A DNA stretch of 64,000 bases, from the NCBI GenBank assembly GCA_949130485.1, contig OX422196.1, positions 4,198,889 to 4,262,888 of the forward strand. The letters run 5' to 3'. The stretch is from Agelas oroides. Taxonomy: Eukaryota > Porifera > Demospongiae > Agelasida > Agelasidae. The notes below the pieces were generated by a model, which did no database searches, was not told where the DNA came from, and saw only the letters and a list, made by a program, of their open reading frames with translations. A program made the translations under genes and the position numbers. Positions 11,839 to 23,406 of this stretch are shown one piece after another; positions within the stretch are counted from its first letter, which is position 1; each line of letters starts with the position of its first letter.

Positions 11839-13280
11839 TATATAGGGACCATCTTATGTACACCCCGCAATAATCGGTGTACATAAGATGGACCCATAAT
11901 TGTGCGTATGACACTCCATATACATAGGGACCATCTTATGTACAGGAGTAAGACCCCACAATAATCAGTGTACATAAGATGGACCCATAATAGTACGTAT
12001 CACACTCCATATATATAGGGACCATCTTATGTACAAGAGTAAGACCCCACAATAATCAGTGTACATAAGATGGACCCATAATAGTACGTATGACACTCCA
12101 TATATATGGGGACCATCTTATGTACAGAAGTAAGACCCCACAATAATCGGTGTATATAAGATGGACCCATAATAGTACGTATGACACTATATATATAGGG
12201 ACCATCTTATGTACAAGGGTAAGACCCCACAATAATCGGTGTACATAAGATGGACCCATAATAGTACGTATCACACTCCATATATATAGGGACCATCTTA
12301 TGTACAAGGGTAAGACCCCACAATAATCGGTGTACATAAGATGGACCCATAATAGTACGTATCACACTCCATATATATAGGGACCATCTTATGTACAAGA
12401 GTAATACCCCACAATAATCAGTGTACATACGATGGACCCATAATAGTACGTATGACACTCCATATATATAGGGACCATCTTATGTACAGGAGTAAGACCC
12501 CATAATAATCGGTGTACATAAGATGGACCCATAATAGTACGTATCACACTCCATATATATAGGGACCATCTTATGTACAAGAGTAAGACCCCACAATAAT
12601 CAGTGTACATAAGATGGACCCATAATAGTACGTATGACACTCCATATATATGGGGACCATCTTATGTACAGAAGTAAGACCCCACAATAATCGGTGTATA
12701 TAAGATGGACCCATAATAGTACGTATGACACTCCATATATATGGGGACCATCTTATGTACAGAAGTAAGACCCCACAATAATCGGTGTATATAAGATGGA
12801 CCCATAATAGTACGTATGACACTATATATATAGGGACCATCTTATGTACAAGGGTAAGACCCCACAATAATCGGTGTACATAAGATGGACCCATAATAGT
12901 ACGTATCACACTCCATATATATAGGGACCATCTTATGTACAAGAGTAATACCCCACAATAATCAGTGTACATAAGATGGACCCATAATAGTACGTATGAC
13001 ACTCCATATATATAGGGACCATCTTATGTACAGGAGTAAGACCCCATAATAATCGGTGTACATAAGATGGACCCATAATAGTATGTATGACACTCTATAT
13101 ATATAGGGACCATCTTATGTAGAATGGGTGGAGCAATACATAAGATGGACCCATATACATAGGAGGCTTTGTACATAAAAAAGACCCATATAGTATAGAG
13201 AACTTCGTACATAAGAAAGACCCATATAATATAGGGATCAGTTTACATAAGAAAGACCCTTATAGTGTAGGGGTCTTTTT
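11839..13280. repeat. Satellite array 2, monomer about 91 bp with internal hairpin
   Basis: GTACATAAGATGGACCCATA recurs about every 88-92 bp for more than a dozen units. Each monomer also carries the opposite-strand word GGGACCATCTTATGTAC, so every unit can fold on itself. Units decay into shorter variants after about 13100 (ACATAAGAAAGACCCATATA). Long minus-strand frames across the array are by-products of a period close to a multiple of three and of low stop content. Confidence 0.9.
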
Positions 13281-13784
13281 CTACATAAAGTACATTGATA
13301 CCAACCCACACACAACCACTCTTCAGCTTTCTTGTCTACTCCAGCGTAGTACCAACGATACATTCTAGTTAAAGCCCAGCCTGGCACTCGAAGCACCGGG
13401 CCACGGTCACCTACTAGGCTTGGCATACGATCGCAAGGCCTGGGCCTACCCAATGAGTACAGCCTTGGCCACTGTGGCCTTTCTGCTGCTTCTAGACACA
13501 AGCTTGCTTTCACAAGCAGGCATTACGCACTACTCACAGCTACTGACACTACAGCACTCTACTAAACTCCTTTTTTTTTTTTTTTAAGTCGATCTAAGCT
13601 TATCTTCAAAGTTCCGACCACCACATGAGGGGTTCCGCCAGGCCACATCTTAACTAACTTAATTATAAACTGATTATTGGATGCCAATGCCAACAGGAAA
13701 TTGGGGAAATCCCCAATTTTACGGACAGTGAACGGTTGAAGACTCCCAAAACTGACTGTGCGCTAAAAGTTTAACAAGACAAAG
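13281..13784. other. Unassigned region with poly-T
   Basis: No recognisable protein. A minus frame of about 90 codons at 13238-13513 starts inside satellite-derived sequence and matches nothing I know. A T-rich run lies at 13570-13586. Confidence 0.4.
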
Positions 13785-14840
13785 AAGTCTATCAGCTTGG
13801 ATTCCAGGTTTGTCGACCTTGAAAGTACCTCATTGCATAATTTTGAATTCTCTCTAGTTTCTTTTGCAAGTTCACTCCACAAGTACCCCAGACACAACTG
13901 CAATAATCCAAATGGGGAAGGACCAGCGTATTGTACAATAATACCCTTGTTCTTCTGGGAATATCCGTCTTAGCTGTGCCAAGCTGGCCAAGCATTTCCT
14001 CCTTATGCTGGTGACATGTTCACTCCAATTCAAGTCCTTGTCTACTATAACACCAAGGAACATGACCTTGGGTTCAGCAGTCAAGGTCACCCCTTGGTGA
14101 ACCAGCAAGACATGTTCCACTTCCTTCCTTCTACTCCTTCTGCCTAGAAACATGACTTTTAACGTTCATCTTCAATCCATTGTTGTCAACCCAACTTGCA
14201 ACTCCATCAAGGGCTGACTCCAGGGTATCTTTCAGCTCGGCACTGTCCCTGCTGAAGTGATATAGTGCAGTGTCATTGGCGTAGAGGCTGACTGAGCATT
14301 GATCGATCTTCACAGACAGATCATTCACTAAGATGCCAAAAAGAAGTGGACCCAGGATAGATCCTTGCGGAACACCTCTTTCCACTGGCCTCCAGGTTGA
14401 CACGGTACCATTGACCAACACTCTCTGTCTTCTTCCAGTCAGATAGTTTTGGAACCAGTTGAGGCTATCTTGTCGGATACCGTACGACTCAAGCTTACTC
14501 AGGAGAAGTTCATGGTCAATGGAATCAAACGCCTTGCTCAAATCTATAAACACTGCTCCCACCAGTTCATTGCTATCAAGAGACCATCTCCAATTGTCAG
14601 TTGCCTTTAGCAGAGCATCCAAGGTGCTGTGTTTGGGACGAAAACCGGACTGATCTGGATGTAATATGTGATTTGTCTCCAAGTATTCATAAAGGTGTTT
14701 GTGAACAATTCTCAAACACCTTGGCAATAATTGGAAGCACTGATACAGGCCTGTAGTTGTTGACATCTTCCTTTCTGTCTTTCTTAAACACAGGTGTGAT
14801 GTTCACTTACATCCACTCACTAGGTATCTCACCAGTTTTC
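13785..14840 (-). pseudogene. 5'-truncated LINE reverse transcriptase (CR1/Jockey-like)
   Basis: On the minus strand the RT blocks appear in order: a YRPVS/KVFE-like fragment near 14730-14790, FRPKHSTLDALL, VGAVFIDLSKAFDSIDHELL, WFQNYLTGRRQ, RGVPQGSILGPLLFGILVND, then YANDTALY where YADD is expected. Further on come KVMFLGVIVDKDLNWSEHV and VLPHLDYCSCVWG near the C-terminus. The reading frame changes at least three times, near 14720, 14150 and 13960. The second catalytic aspartate of YADD reads as Asn. No upstream endonuclease ORF is visible. This is a dead, 5'-truncated LINE copy. Confidence 0.85.
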
Positions 14841-15484
14841 AAACTACAGTTAATAGGTAAGTTAAACTTCCTGCAATACCTTCAGAGCATTGCACCCACC
14901 ATGTACGTCTGTTTGCTCTTTCATTTTGCATACTGCACTAGGGACACACATCTTTGGCGGCTTTAGTATCTGCACTAGAGTTGCTGTCTAGGAAGATCAG
15001 TGGGCCCTGTGATGCTGCTGGTGTTGAGGCCCACTGCAGTTGGAAAGGTTCCATTGGCTAATTGTCATCATCGTCAGACGAATCGTATGGCACCATGCAG
15101 CTTGATGGTACTGACACCATTCACCAGCGCTGAAGCACTTGGTCCTGGCATAACACAAACTAGAGATGCAGAGAGAAACTTGAATGGGTATGAAGCCTTG
15201 CTATATCACAGATCGAACTAAACACTGTTGACATCAGATATTGCAGTATTACTTACCCTGATGTGATGGTAGCTCAGGTATATTGTCACAGATAGTGGGA
15301 TCAGTCTGTAGGAGGAAGTGCAGAGTTGTGAGTGGAATGCTCTGATCAAGCTAATTCACCAATATCCGAAGCAGTGGAAGAAAGGTTGGAGCAGTGAGTG
15401 GAATGCTGTGATCCTATCCGTACAGGTCGCTTCCCAGCTAAACTCAGATTGTACATATACGTCTGTGCGAAATTCTGAAGTGCA
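14841..15484. other. Gene-poor stretch with a short duplication
   Basis: GAGTGGAATGCTNTGATC occurs twice at about 15330 and 15398 as a small local duplication. Nothing else is recognised. Confidence 0.4.
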
Positions 15485-15600
15485 GAAGCATTTAGGGGGG
15501 GGGGGGTCTGGGGCATCCCGATGATGCTCCCACAGAACATTTTTGGAGTTTTACAGCCTCCCACATCGGTTCTGAGGCCATATCGTAGTGCAGTGTACGT
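15485..15600 (-). mobile_element. hAT-like repeat fragment, reverse orientation
   Basis: Read on the minus strand it shows GGCCTCAGAACCGAT, then TTCTGTGGGAGCAT, then a CCCCAGACCCCCC run. This is the same block order as the copies at 1.8, 11.4, 16.7 and 43.1 kb. Confidence 0.6.
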
Positions 15601-16089
15601 CACTTATACGGCAATTAAACTTACAAGAAAAAATAAATAAATAAATAAAAATTAAACTTGCGTATGGTGAGCGTACGTGCATGACTCGTAATTCTGTGGA
15701 TAATCAAAGCGATACTGCGCCATTCGATTTGAAGACCGCTTACCGCCTGATTCGCGATCGACAACGATACTATCTGTCAGTCTATCAGCGCCGATGATTT
15801 GGATGCATACCTGTACTGATGGGGCACGGCCTCTAGTTGCTAGGGCACGTGCCCCAGTGTGCCCCAGCCTGGCTACGCCACTGAGAGGGAGAGAAGACAG
15901 TGACAGAGGTTGTCAGAGACAAACTGGAGCAAAAGGGGCTGGAATGGAATTCAGTGGGGTGGCAGATATGTCGGCTGTCCTGAAGCCCCAGATGGAAGTG
16001 CGTCCAGTACAGTGCTAAATGAGTACAGTTTAAGGGAGCTAGGAGAGAATAGGCACCTATACTGAGCCTAGCTAAAACTAGCTAAACTT
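15601..16089. other. Microsatellite and isolated hAT-type terminus
   Basis: An AAAT/AATA microsatellite occupies about 15632-15655. A terminus CCTGGCTACGCCACTG at about 15866-15881 is the same end seen at 43208-43223, so a second, unresolved hAT-like element ends here. Confidence 0.5.
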
Positions 16090-16805
16090 GTGTTACTGTG
16101 GAAGGACATTGCTGTGCAGGGCTTCTTTGATTGCCACCATTGCAATTTACAAGTCGGGCTTGGGGGCAGGGAAGTTCTCTCAAAAAAAAATCCAATGTCA
16201 GCTGGCTTAGCAAATGTCTATATATGGATGCAGGGTCGCCGAGGGAAAAGATTTCACGCGCGAAGCGCGCCCAAAATTTGCAACTAATTAATTATTCGTA
16301 GTAGGCGTGGCAATTAATTAACGGTGTTGGTTCCGCGTGTTTACACGCGCGTCGAAGTATTTTTCTACACTAACCATCCTTTACTGAAAGCGTAACTGAT
16401 TATTCTACCCAAGCGTTTACCCATTGAGTCCAGACAATGCAATAAAAAGCGAAAGAAATAGCGTGAAGATGCAGCCCAGAAAGGTAAAAATATTTAAAAA
16501 ACCTCGTGGGGCCCCTTTTCTCGAAACAAGTTTGGGGGCCCTGGGGAAGTATCCCCTGCTCCCCCCCCTCTTGGTGGGCCTGTATGGATGAGATACAGCT
16601 AAAACTGGATGCAATACTCTGCGGGCCATGTATAGCTACTACAGCTCTGCTTCTGTCTCAAAATGGCCTCAGAAGTAACCTCAGAGTATATAATTTTCCT
16701 GGGTGAGTATGCCCCCAGACCCCCTAGTCTTGCATGCTTACACATACACATGTGCAACTGAACCAGACATCTATGTGACCTCTGAAAATTCTGGGTATGG
16801 GCCTG
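16090..16805 (+). mobile_element. hAT-like repeat copy 2, split by a nested insertion
   Basis: The left part (to 16230) and right part (from 16591) together reproduce the block order of copy 1 at 1.7-2.0 kb: TCAGCTGGCTTAGCAAATGT, then ACTGGATGCAATACTC, GGCCTCAGAAG, ATGCCCCCAGACC, then a CTGGGTATGGGCCTG end. Copy 1 lacks the 350 bp between them and so serves as the unoccupied site. Confidence 0.7.
16231..16582. mobile_element. Nested 352-bp element with 8-bp target duplication
   Basis: TATGGATG occurs directly at 16223-16230 and again at 16583-16590. The inserted piece starts CAGGGTCGCC and ends GGGCCTG, giving CAGG...CCTG termini. An 8-bp duplication with CAGG termini fits a non-autonomous hAT element. 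No coding sequence is present. Confidence 0.75.
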
Positions 16806-17145
16806 ATAGTACTTGAAAAAGTGATCTCATAGGGCATGCTCCATAGGCTCACCGTTTTGTAGTTAGTGCACAAGGCATATCAACACAGCACTAGTTTCCA
16901 GGCCTCACATCATCACTTCACAAAACATACATGTGCATTTCATAGTGCAGGCAATGAACACATGAGGCTGGAAACAAGGTTAGTGTTGCCTTCTCTCCCC
17001 CAGTGGCAGTTTCAGAGCTGCCAGGTTACCCGGCAGGTGACACGTGCGGCGGAGCCCCTACGAATTTCAGTAAGCAATAACCACAATTGACGAGAATTTT
17101 ACCCGGGCAATGCTTGGGCTTGCCCAGGTCTGGAACCGCCAGTAC

Positions 17146-17815
17146 CAGTGGCGGATTTAGGGGGGGTAAGGGGGGTGCAAATGCACCCCCCTTTGGCGGC
17201 TAGTAATGTATTTTGCGTACATAACTGCACGAGTCCATCAAATGATTATGCAGCAGTGGCATGCAGCAACAACAACCAGGCACAGTTACACACTCACGTA
17301 TCAGTTCCTTACTGATCTCCAGACGTTTGACTAGGCCTAGAGTTGCTTCGAGATATTCAGTTCGGCCCGAGGGGTCCGCCACGGCGCGCCTCGGCGTACG
17401 AGATTTCGAAATCCACTGGATTTCACGTGGATTTCGGATTTCAGAGTGGATTTCTGGATTTCACAGTGGATTTCTGGATTTCAGTTTGGATTTCTGGCGA
17501 CAGGTTTTTTCTTGTATGTTCTTGGTTATAGTTCCCAGCTTAGCAAAAAATTTTAGTTAGTTGTAATTTTGGTTAACTAAATTTTAAAAAGGCCATACTA
17601 AAATGTATTTAAAGTTATAGTTAACTAAAACAACACTGTCGGACAGTGTACGAGATTTCTTTTGTGACGGAGCCCTCGGTTCGGCCTTTCAGCTATATTT
17701 TATTTTGAATGCGTTCACATGACCGAAAGTGGGCGTGGCAACCCAAAAAATTTTCCGCCGCGCTTCGCGCGCCGGTGACTGAACCCCCCTTACTACATTT
17801 CTAGATCCGCCACTA
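17146..17815. mobile_element. 670-bp non-autonomous hAT-like element with AGTAC duplication
   Basis: The left end CAGTGGCGGATTTAG and right end CTAGATCCGCCACTA form a 14-bp terminal inverted repeat, and AGTAC lies at both borders (17141-17145, 17816-17820). Inside, around 17405-17495, a 20-22 bp word GTGGATTTCTGGATTTCACA is repeated about four times. There is no transposase, so it needs one in trans. Confidence 0.85.
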
Positions 17816-17820
17816 AGTAC

Positions 17821-18763
17821 TCTTCCCTCTGCTCCCTCTCTCCCTTTCTCTCCCTCTCTCCCAATCCCCCCTCCACCAACTGCTCTTCAACAGTTGGTCA
17901 GTTTGGCTGCAAATACATACATGTACAAGGGGCAGCTAGCTATATATCTGGTTCATAGATACCAGACTCACTCTTAGGAATGGAGTAGCCATCGAGGCAC
18001 CTTAGATGATGAATTTGTATGCAGTCATATCATAGATTATATAGCTCAAGAGCTATATAATCTATGGTCCGATATAGACAGTGTGCCTAAATGGGCGTGG
18101 TTACAAGTTGCAGTGACGTCATTCCGATGACGTAACGTAGGGCTCTGTGAACGGCAAGTTTATACAGCGACGAGGTTGTGAGCTGGCTGCTGAACGTTAC
18201 CATGAGCCGCATCTAAAATCGCTGCAGTATGACATACATCGCTATTAGCCTTATAACATACGTGAGCCACTAGGCTATCCAGCCGTCAGTATTGCTGGTA
18301 GGGAGCCAACAAGGGGTCTACGTGTACATTAGGCCAGACCAAATTGATTTTCTGTTTCACGGATTTTTTTCCTCCAAGTAGTGACCAGGCCGGTAGGTGA
18401 AAAAAATTTTAAAAATTAATTATCCAACCTTTGACCTCACATCAATGCACAATACACATAGAAAATATACTCGTATCAAATATTAGATATGACAAAAACA
18501 ACGTTCAAAATCTTTCGAGGAACAACGGTGGTGGCGCCTCGCTTAAGACCACTATGTTCAACAACGATATCTCGCAAACGGTTTAAGTACTCACCGTCAT
18601 TTTAGCACGAAACTGATGCTTATCACAGCGCGGAGCTCTACGACCACTCAGCGTCTTCATAGCTTCAAATTCACCCTGGTCAATAAAAGCCATTCACAAC
18701 ACTCTGTGGTTGCTGTCCGTTGCGAAGGACGCCATTTTCTAATTTCGTACGCATGCGCACATG
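17821..18763. other. Gene-poor stretch with a perfect palindrome
   Basis: At 18031-18066 the word CATAGATTATATAGCTC is followed after two bases by its exact complement, giving a 17-bp AT-rich cruciform. The rest shows no gene. A C/T-rich run lies at 17820-17880. Confidence 0.6.
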
Positions 18764-18815
18764 TAGTCTCGTTCCCAGACCAAATACCACAATCATTGGC
18801 CTGAGAACAAGACTA
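18764..18815. mobile_element. Short TAGYCTCRTTCCC-type element
   Basis: The ends are TAGTCTCGTTCCCAGACC and GGCCTGAGAACAAGACTA. The 9 bases on each side (GCGCACATG and GTGCACAAG) agree at 7 positions, consistent with an old 9-bp target duplication. It belongs to the family with clearer copies at 30135 and 32323. Confidence 0.6.
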
Positions 18816-19531
18816 GTGCACAAGCGAAATCGCGAGTTGACCACGCGCACGGCTGGCACGGTCTCTTCCCATAGTCGTGTGCAAGGTTTATGAACACCAC
18901 GTAGGTAAGACGCTACATTCAGCTGCCAACTTATAGCTACACTAAATAAAGTTAGCCTCGTTCCCAGGCTCTCCCCTCGCCCCGACGAAAAATATAAACG
19001 GAGGGAGAGAGCCTGGGACCGATTCGCACGTGATGCCGCGGCACGTAGACGTCACAGCAATGATTACAAAAGTCGTGACGCAATTATGCAGCCACGTGAT
19101 AGGCTGACTCGAACAGCTACGATATACTACTGAAATAACTGAGCTGTGACTGCATCGGTGAGAACTCGGCACGGGTCAAACAGCAGCGACGGCGGAGAAG
19201 TACCCAGTACGTAGGAAAAACTTTGCCTGTTTACTGTTACCATGTTCCGCTTTAAAAAAAATTGCTACGAGGCTATGAAGAAAGACTTTAGTTGGCTAGC
19301 GCTACACTCTGGCGTACAAAATAAACTCACAACCACATTTTAAAGCTCCAACATAGCTACACAACAATAAACGAGTTGTAGTAACAAACTGCTGAGCTGA
19401 GAGTACTTCGCGGCTCCTTCGCGGTCTTCACGTGAGTGACGTTTCAGGTTATTTAATGGTTAGTGCTCTATTATCTATGCTGTAACTGAGATTAATATCA
19501 AAAAAGTACAGAAACAAGAGTTAAAAAACAT

Positions 19532-20094
19532 TAAAAATGTAAAAAGATGTAGGGATGGAATGCCAAAAAGTATGCAAACAAGGTAGGGATAATGCATGAA
19601 AGTAAAGGTCAACATATTGGCAAAGCCCCATCCCTACATCTTTTTCACACTACAGCTGATGCAATGCTGCTAGATCATATTAGCCTCGTTCCTGAGCCAA
19701 CATGCGGGAGAAGGAAAATGGCCTGGGGTGAGGCTAAAACTATGCCATGTACTTCAACGACACTATCATAAGTCTGCAGTCTACTCCAACTCACTTTAAG
19801 TTGTTGAAGAGGTTCCATATATCATAATGCTACCAAGAGGGTCCTACTAGCCTCGTTCCCAGGCCACGTGGGAGGAGGAGTTGGCCTGAGAATGAGGCTA
19901 CAGCCAGGAACTGCCAGTAAAGGTTGTGAACTTGTGGTGCGTTTTAGGAAGACCCCCATGCACTGTCTAACTGTAGTGTGAAAAAGATGTAGGGATGGGG
20001 CTTTGCCAATATGTTGACCTTTGCTTTCATGCATTATCCCTACCTTGTTTGCATACTTTTTGGCATGCCATCCCTACATATTTTTACATTTTTT
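19532..20094. repeat. Foldback element 1 with 124-bp arms
   Basis: Arms 19532-19655 and 19971-20094 are inverted copies. Each arm is itself bounded by GATGTAGGGATGG and its complement, so the arm is a small palindrome-ended unit. The loop contains two TAGCCTCGTTCC-type elements (19681-19736 and 19848-19900). Confidence 0.85.
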
Positions 20095-20099
20095 AAGTC

Positions 20100-22195
20100 T
20101 TGTATTATATTGTATTAGTTATATTATCGAGCAAAGTAACCGCACCCCAAGATGCTCACGGAAGGTTAGTGCTGCAGGTTTACCTTGGCTCGAACACGTT
20201 AGAGTTCAGTGCTATACGTAGGTAAAATCTTTGCTAGTAGGCTTCAGGAAAAAAAGTTCACTGCTACTTAGCTACAAGACCTGAAGTAGAAGGCTTTTAA
20301 GAGATCAGCGTTTTGTGCTGCAAATTTAGCTGAAGTAGGAAGACTTAGAGTTCAAAGTTTTGTGGCTTCTTAATAAAAGCTTTACCCTCCAGGGAGGAGC
20401 TAGACATCAGTTTGTCAAATCGTGAATAGCGAGGCACCCCTTCACCTGCTTTATACTCGCGCGTTACGCGCGTAATATCAGCCCGAAGCACGGTAGCGCG
20501 CGCTCAATACACGCAATGATTTTATACGTAGGTATATTGAACGTGTGACGTCACGTAAGCGGAAAAATCGCTTCGGGAGTCGCTGTGAGGGGTGACAGTG
20601 GTGTAGCTGGTGAAGGGAGCGTTGTTGGTGTACCAAAGTTTCACTCCTGGGGTAAGTGCACCATGCCATTAACGAATATCAACTCAGATTGGATGTCCAA
20701 CGCTTCTTCTGGCCTGTGTATTGTATTAGTTATTATATTATGTTACGAGCAAAGTAACCGCACCCCAAGATGCTCATAAGAGGTTAGTGCTGCAGGTTTA
20801 CCTTGGCTCGAACACTTTAGAGTTCAATGCTATATGTTAGGGGTCCCAACAAAAAATCCAAGAACAAACAAACTTGACTCAAGTATGCTGAAATCCAAGA
20901 ACCAAGTGACCTTGTTTGTAAACTACAGTTACAATAATTTCTATGACTTTCGTTCTTCGGAAAATAAATAAAGCAAACAGAAGGTTATGTACCAAAATAT
21001 GGCCATTATAGGATTTTGATTTTATATGGGGGGTTATATATGAACATACCTTTAACAGATATCCACGCGAGTGGTCCAGCTATTTTAATACTCTACCAAT
21101 GGTAAATAATCAATTGCACTGGTGCTTGCTAAATTTACTTGTCAAAAGTCACTTCAAACCATCAATTATTCTTCTATGGGAGAAATGTATTGCAACATTG
21201 AATAACAGCTAATATAGTCTCTTGACAGCTATAAACTTGAGTGGTCCAGGCATTTTTGCACAAGATACATCAAGTGAAATCCATCAGTACCGCTAGTTTC
21301 GTAGCGAAGTTTCAAAAGTCACTTGAACCGAATTGCGTCCAATTTTTGACACTTAACCCTTTCAAGTCCAAGACGAATTGACTGAAAATAGCTTTGCAGC
21401 ACCAACTTTTATAGTCCGGTTTTTATATATCTCAGATAGATACTTAGTTCTAGTACAACAGATTTGAAATCGGAGCACCTTCGATTTTTTCGTTGGGAGC
21501 CCTATATATGTAGATAAAATGTTTGTTAGTAGGCTTTAGGAAAACAAAGTTCACTGGCACTGCTACTTAGCTACAAGACCTGAAGTGGAAGGCTTTAGAG
21601 ATCAGGATTTTGTGCTGCAAATTTACCTGAAGTAGAAAGCCTTAGAGTTCCGAGTTTTGTGGCTTCTTAAAAAAAGCTTTACCCTCAAGGGAGGAGCCAA
21701 ACATCAGTTCATCAATCATGAATAGCGAGGCACGCTTTCACCTGCTTTATACTCACGCGGTACGCGCGTATTATTACGGTAGCGCGCTCAATACACGTAG
21801 CATTGATTTTATACGTAGCAAATTTAGCAGAAGGAAGAAGACTTAGAGTTCAGAGTTTAGTGGCTTCTTAAAAAAAGCTTTACCCTCAAGGGAGGAGCCA
21901 GACATCAGTTTATCAAATCGTGAATAGCGAGGCACCCCTTCACCTGCGTTATACTCGCACGTATTACGCGCGGCGTAAGCGCGCTCAATACACGCAATGA
22001 TTTTATACGTAGGTATATTGAACGTGTGACGTCACGTAAGCGCTTCGGAAGTCGCTGTGAGGGGTGACAGTGGGGTAGCTGGTGAAGGGAGAGTTGTTGG
22101 TGTACCAAAGTTTCATTCCTGGGGTAAGTGCACCATGCCATTAACGAATATCAACTCAGATTGGATGTCCAACGCTTCCTCTGGCCTGCGTATTA
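20100..22195. repeat. Segmental duplication block
   Basis: A unit running from AGCAAAGTAACCGCACCCCA through GGAGGAGC.AGACATCAGTTT to GGATGTCCAACGCTTC occurs at 20100-20710, again partly at 20716-20850, 21510-21830, and almost fully at 21830-22190. The repeated unit carries CG-rich words (ACGCGCGTA) and a GTGACGTCACGTAAG motif with a CRE-like core. No convincing protein is encoded. The middle (20850-21500) is unique AT-rich DNA. Confidence 0.7.
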
Positions 22196-22528
22196 TTGGG
22201 GCGAGCGCAGCGAGCCCCACACTTGTGGTGAAAACGGAAAATTGTCTATATATATATGTATATATATCATGGCGTACGGTAGTATATATCATGGCGTACG
22301 GTAGTACGCCATATGTAGGGATGACCCCGAAAAAAAATGGCGGCCACATTCAAAGTGCACAAATGACACGCTCGAAATGTCCGCGTTAGATAAGTCAACG
22401 GCCTCCATGAGCCATATCAGACATTATCGAGTGCTTCCATGGGCAACAGGATCGTTAAATTTGCTGGAAAGCATCGCTAAGTATACCTGACATCAAGTCG
22501 CTAAAAAAGGCAAATCGTCTATCTTCTG

Positions 22529-22529
<1 letters not shown>

Positions 22530-22559
<30 letters not shown>

Positions 22560-22582
22560 CTTCTTCTTCTTCTTCTTCTTTT
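22530..22582. repeat. (CTT)n microsatellite
   Basis: About 17 uninterrupted TTC/CTT triplets inside Helitron-like element A. Confidence 0.95.
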
Positions 22583-22949
22583 GCTCACCACGATAGCACG
22601 ACAACGGCTGAAGCTATTACAACGATTCAAACGCGAAAGATCAGCATAAATTACTGGGTATTGTACCCACCACTCATCGTTCTCAAAGAAAGAAGTCGAA
22701 TTAATCGGCGATTCTCAGGTAACCCCACGCTTATGCTTGCTGCTATACGCCATTTTGTTAGAATAGAATATTCATAGCGATTACGTCAACAGAAGTTCAA
22801 CAGCTACAGCACGTGAAGTTGGCATGCAGCTGCGGTTATTCTACTTCCGTAGAGAACTTGACGATCGATTGATTCCCAAACGATTGCATATGTTGCTACT
22901 TTCATACAGCAGTTGACGTACTTGTGCTGGATTTGACAAGGAACGCAGT

Positions 22950-23216
22950 ATGCGTAACGTCCACAAGAAACGGGCGCGGGATAAGCAGAACTATCTGCGA
23001 AACAAAGAAAGCAAAAGGCAAGCGTCCCGTAACAAGTACTGGAAGAACCCGGAAAAACAAAGGGCATCTTCCCGGGCGTACTCTCTTACTAGTTATTGGA
23101 AGAACCCTGAAAAGAAAAGGGCATCTTCCCATACCCGTTATTGGGAGGACCCCGAGACCAAGAGGGCGTCCTCCCATACCCGTTATTGGGAGGACCCCGA
23201 GATCACAGTGCCTTAG
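22950..23216 (+). CDS. Small basic repeat protein (NPEKKRASS repeats)
   Basis: An 88-codon frame starts at an ATG at 22950 and reads as a very basic protein with four tandem repeats of about 18 residues built on YW-x-NPE-x-KRASS. The last two repeats (HTRYWEDPE) are nearly identical. Such YxxNPExxR repeats are common at the N-termini of invertebrate transposon-encoded replication proteins, which fits its position inside a Helitron-like element. There are no catalytic motifs. It could be a leader ORF of element A or a remnant of another one. The function is unknown. Confidence 0.4.
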   Translation: MRNVHKKRARDKQNYLRNKESKRQASRNKYWKNPEKQRASSRAYSLTSYWKNPEKKRASSHTRYWEDPETKRASSHTRYWEDPEITVP

Positions 23217-23406
23217 AACAACCACTCACACACACATGTACATACCCAATTAGACAACAGTTACACCCATGATTCCATTGTCAAGTGGATAAGTGCAAAC
23301 AGCTAACATCCTCCAGAAATCCATCAACATCAACAATAAACTACATAACAAGTCATTTCACTTGGGGTGTGGTTACACAACAACAAAAAAAAAACAACAG
23401 AAACAA

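Noticed and set aside
11839-13130. CRISPR-like array of regularly spaced repeats
   Set aside because: The spacers are as conserved as the repeats, the monomer is a classic satellite, and the genome is eukaryotic.
11990-13212. Long minus-strand frames of 60-140 codons rich in Tyr, Trp and Ile
   Set aside because: They are translations of the 91-bp satellite; the same words appear in every unit and in shifted frames, so they are not genes.
18942-19172. Minus frame of 76 codons with SSVISVVYRSCSS
   Set aside because: It overlaps a TAGCCTCGTTCCC element end and has no family resemblance.
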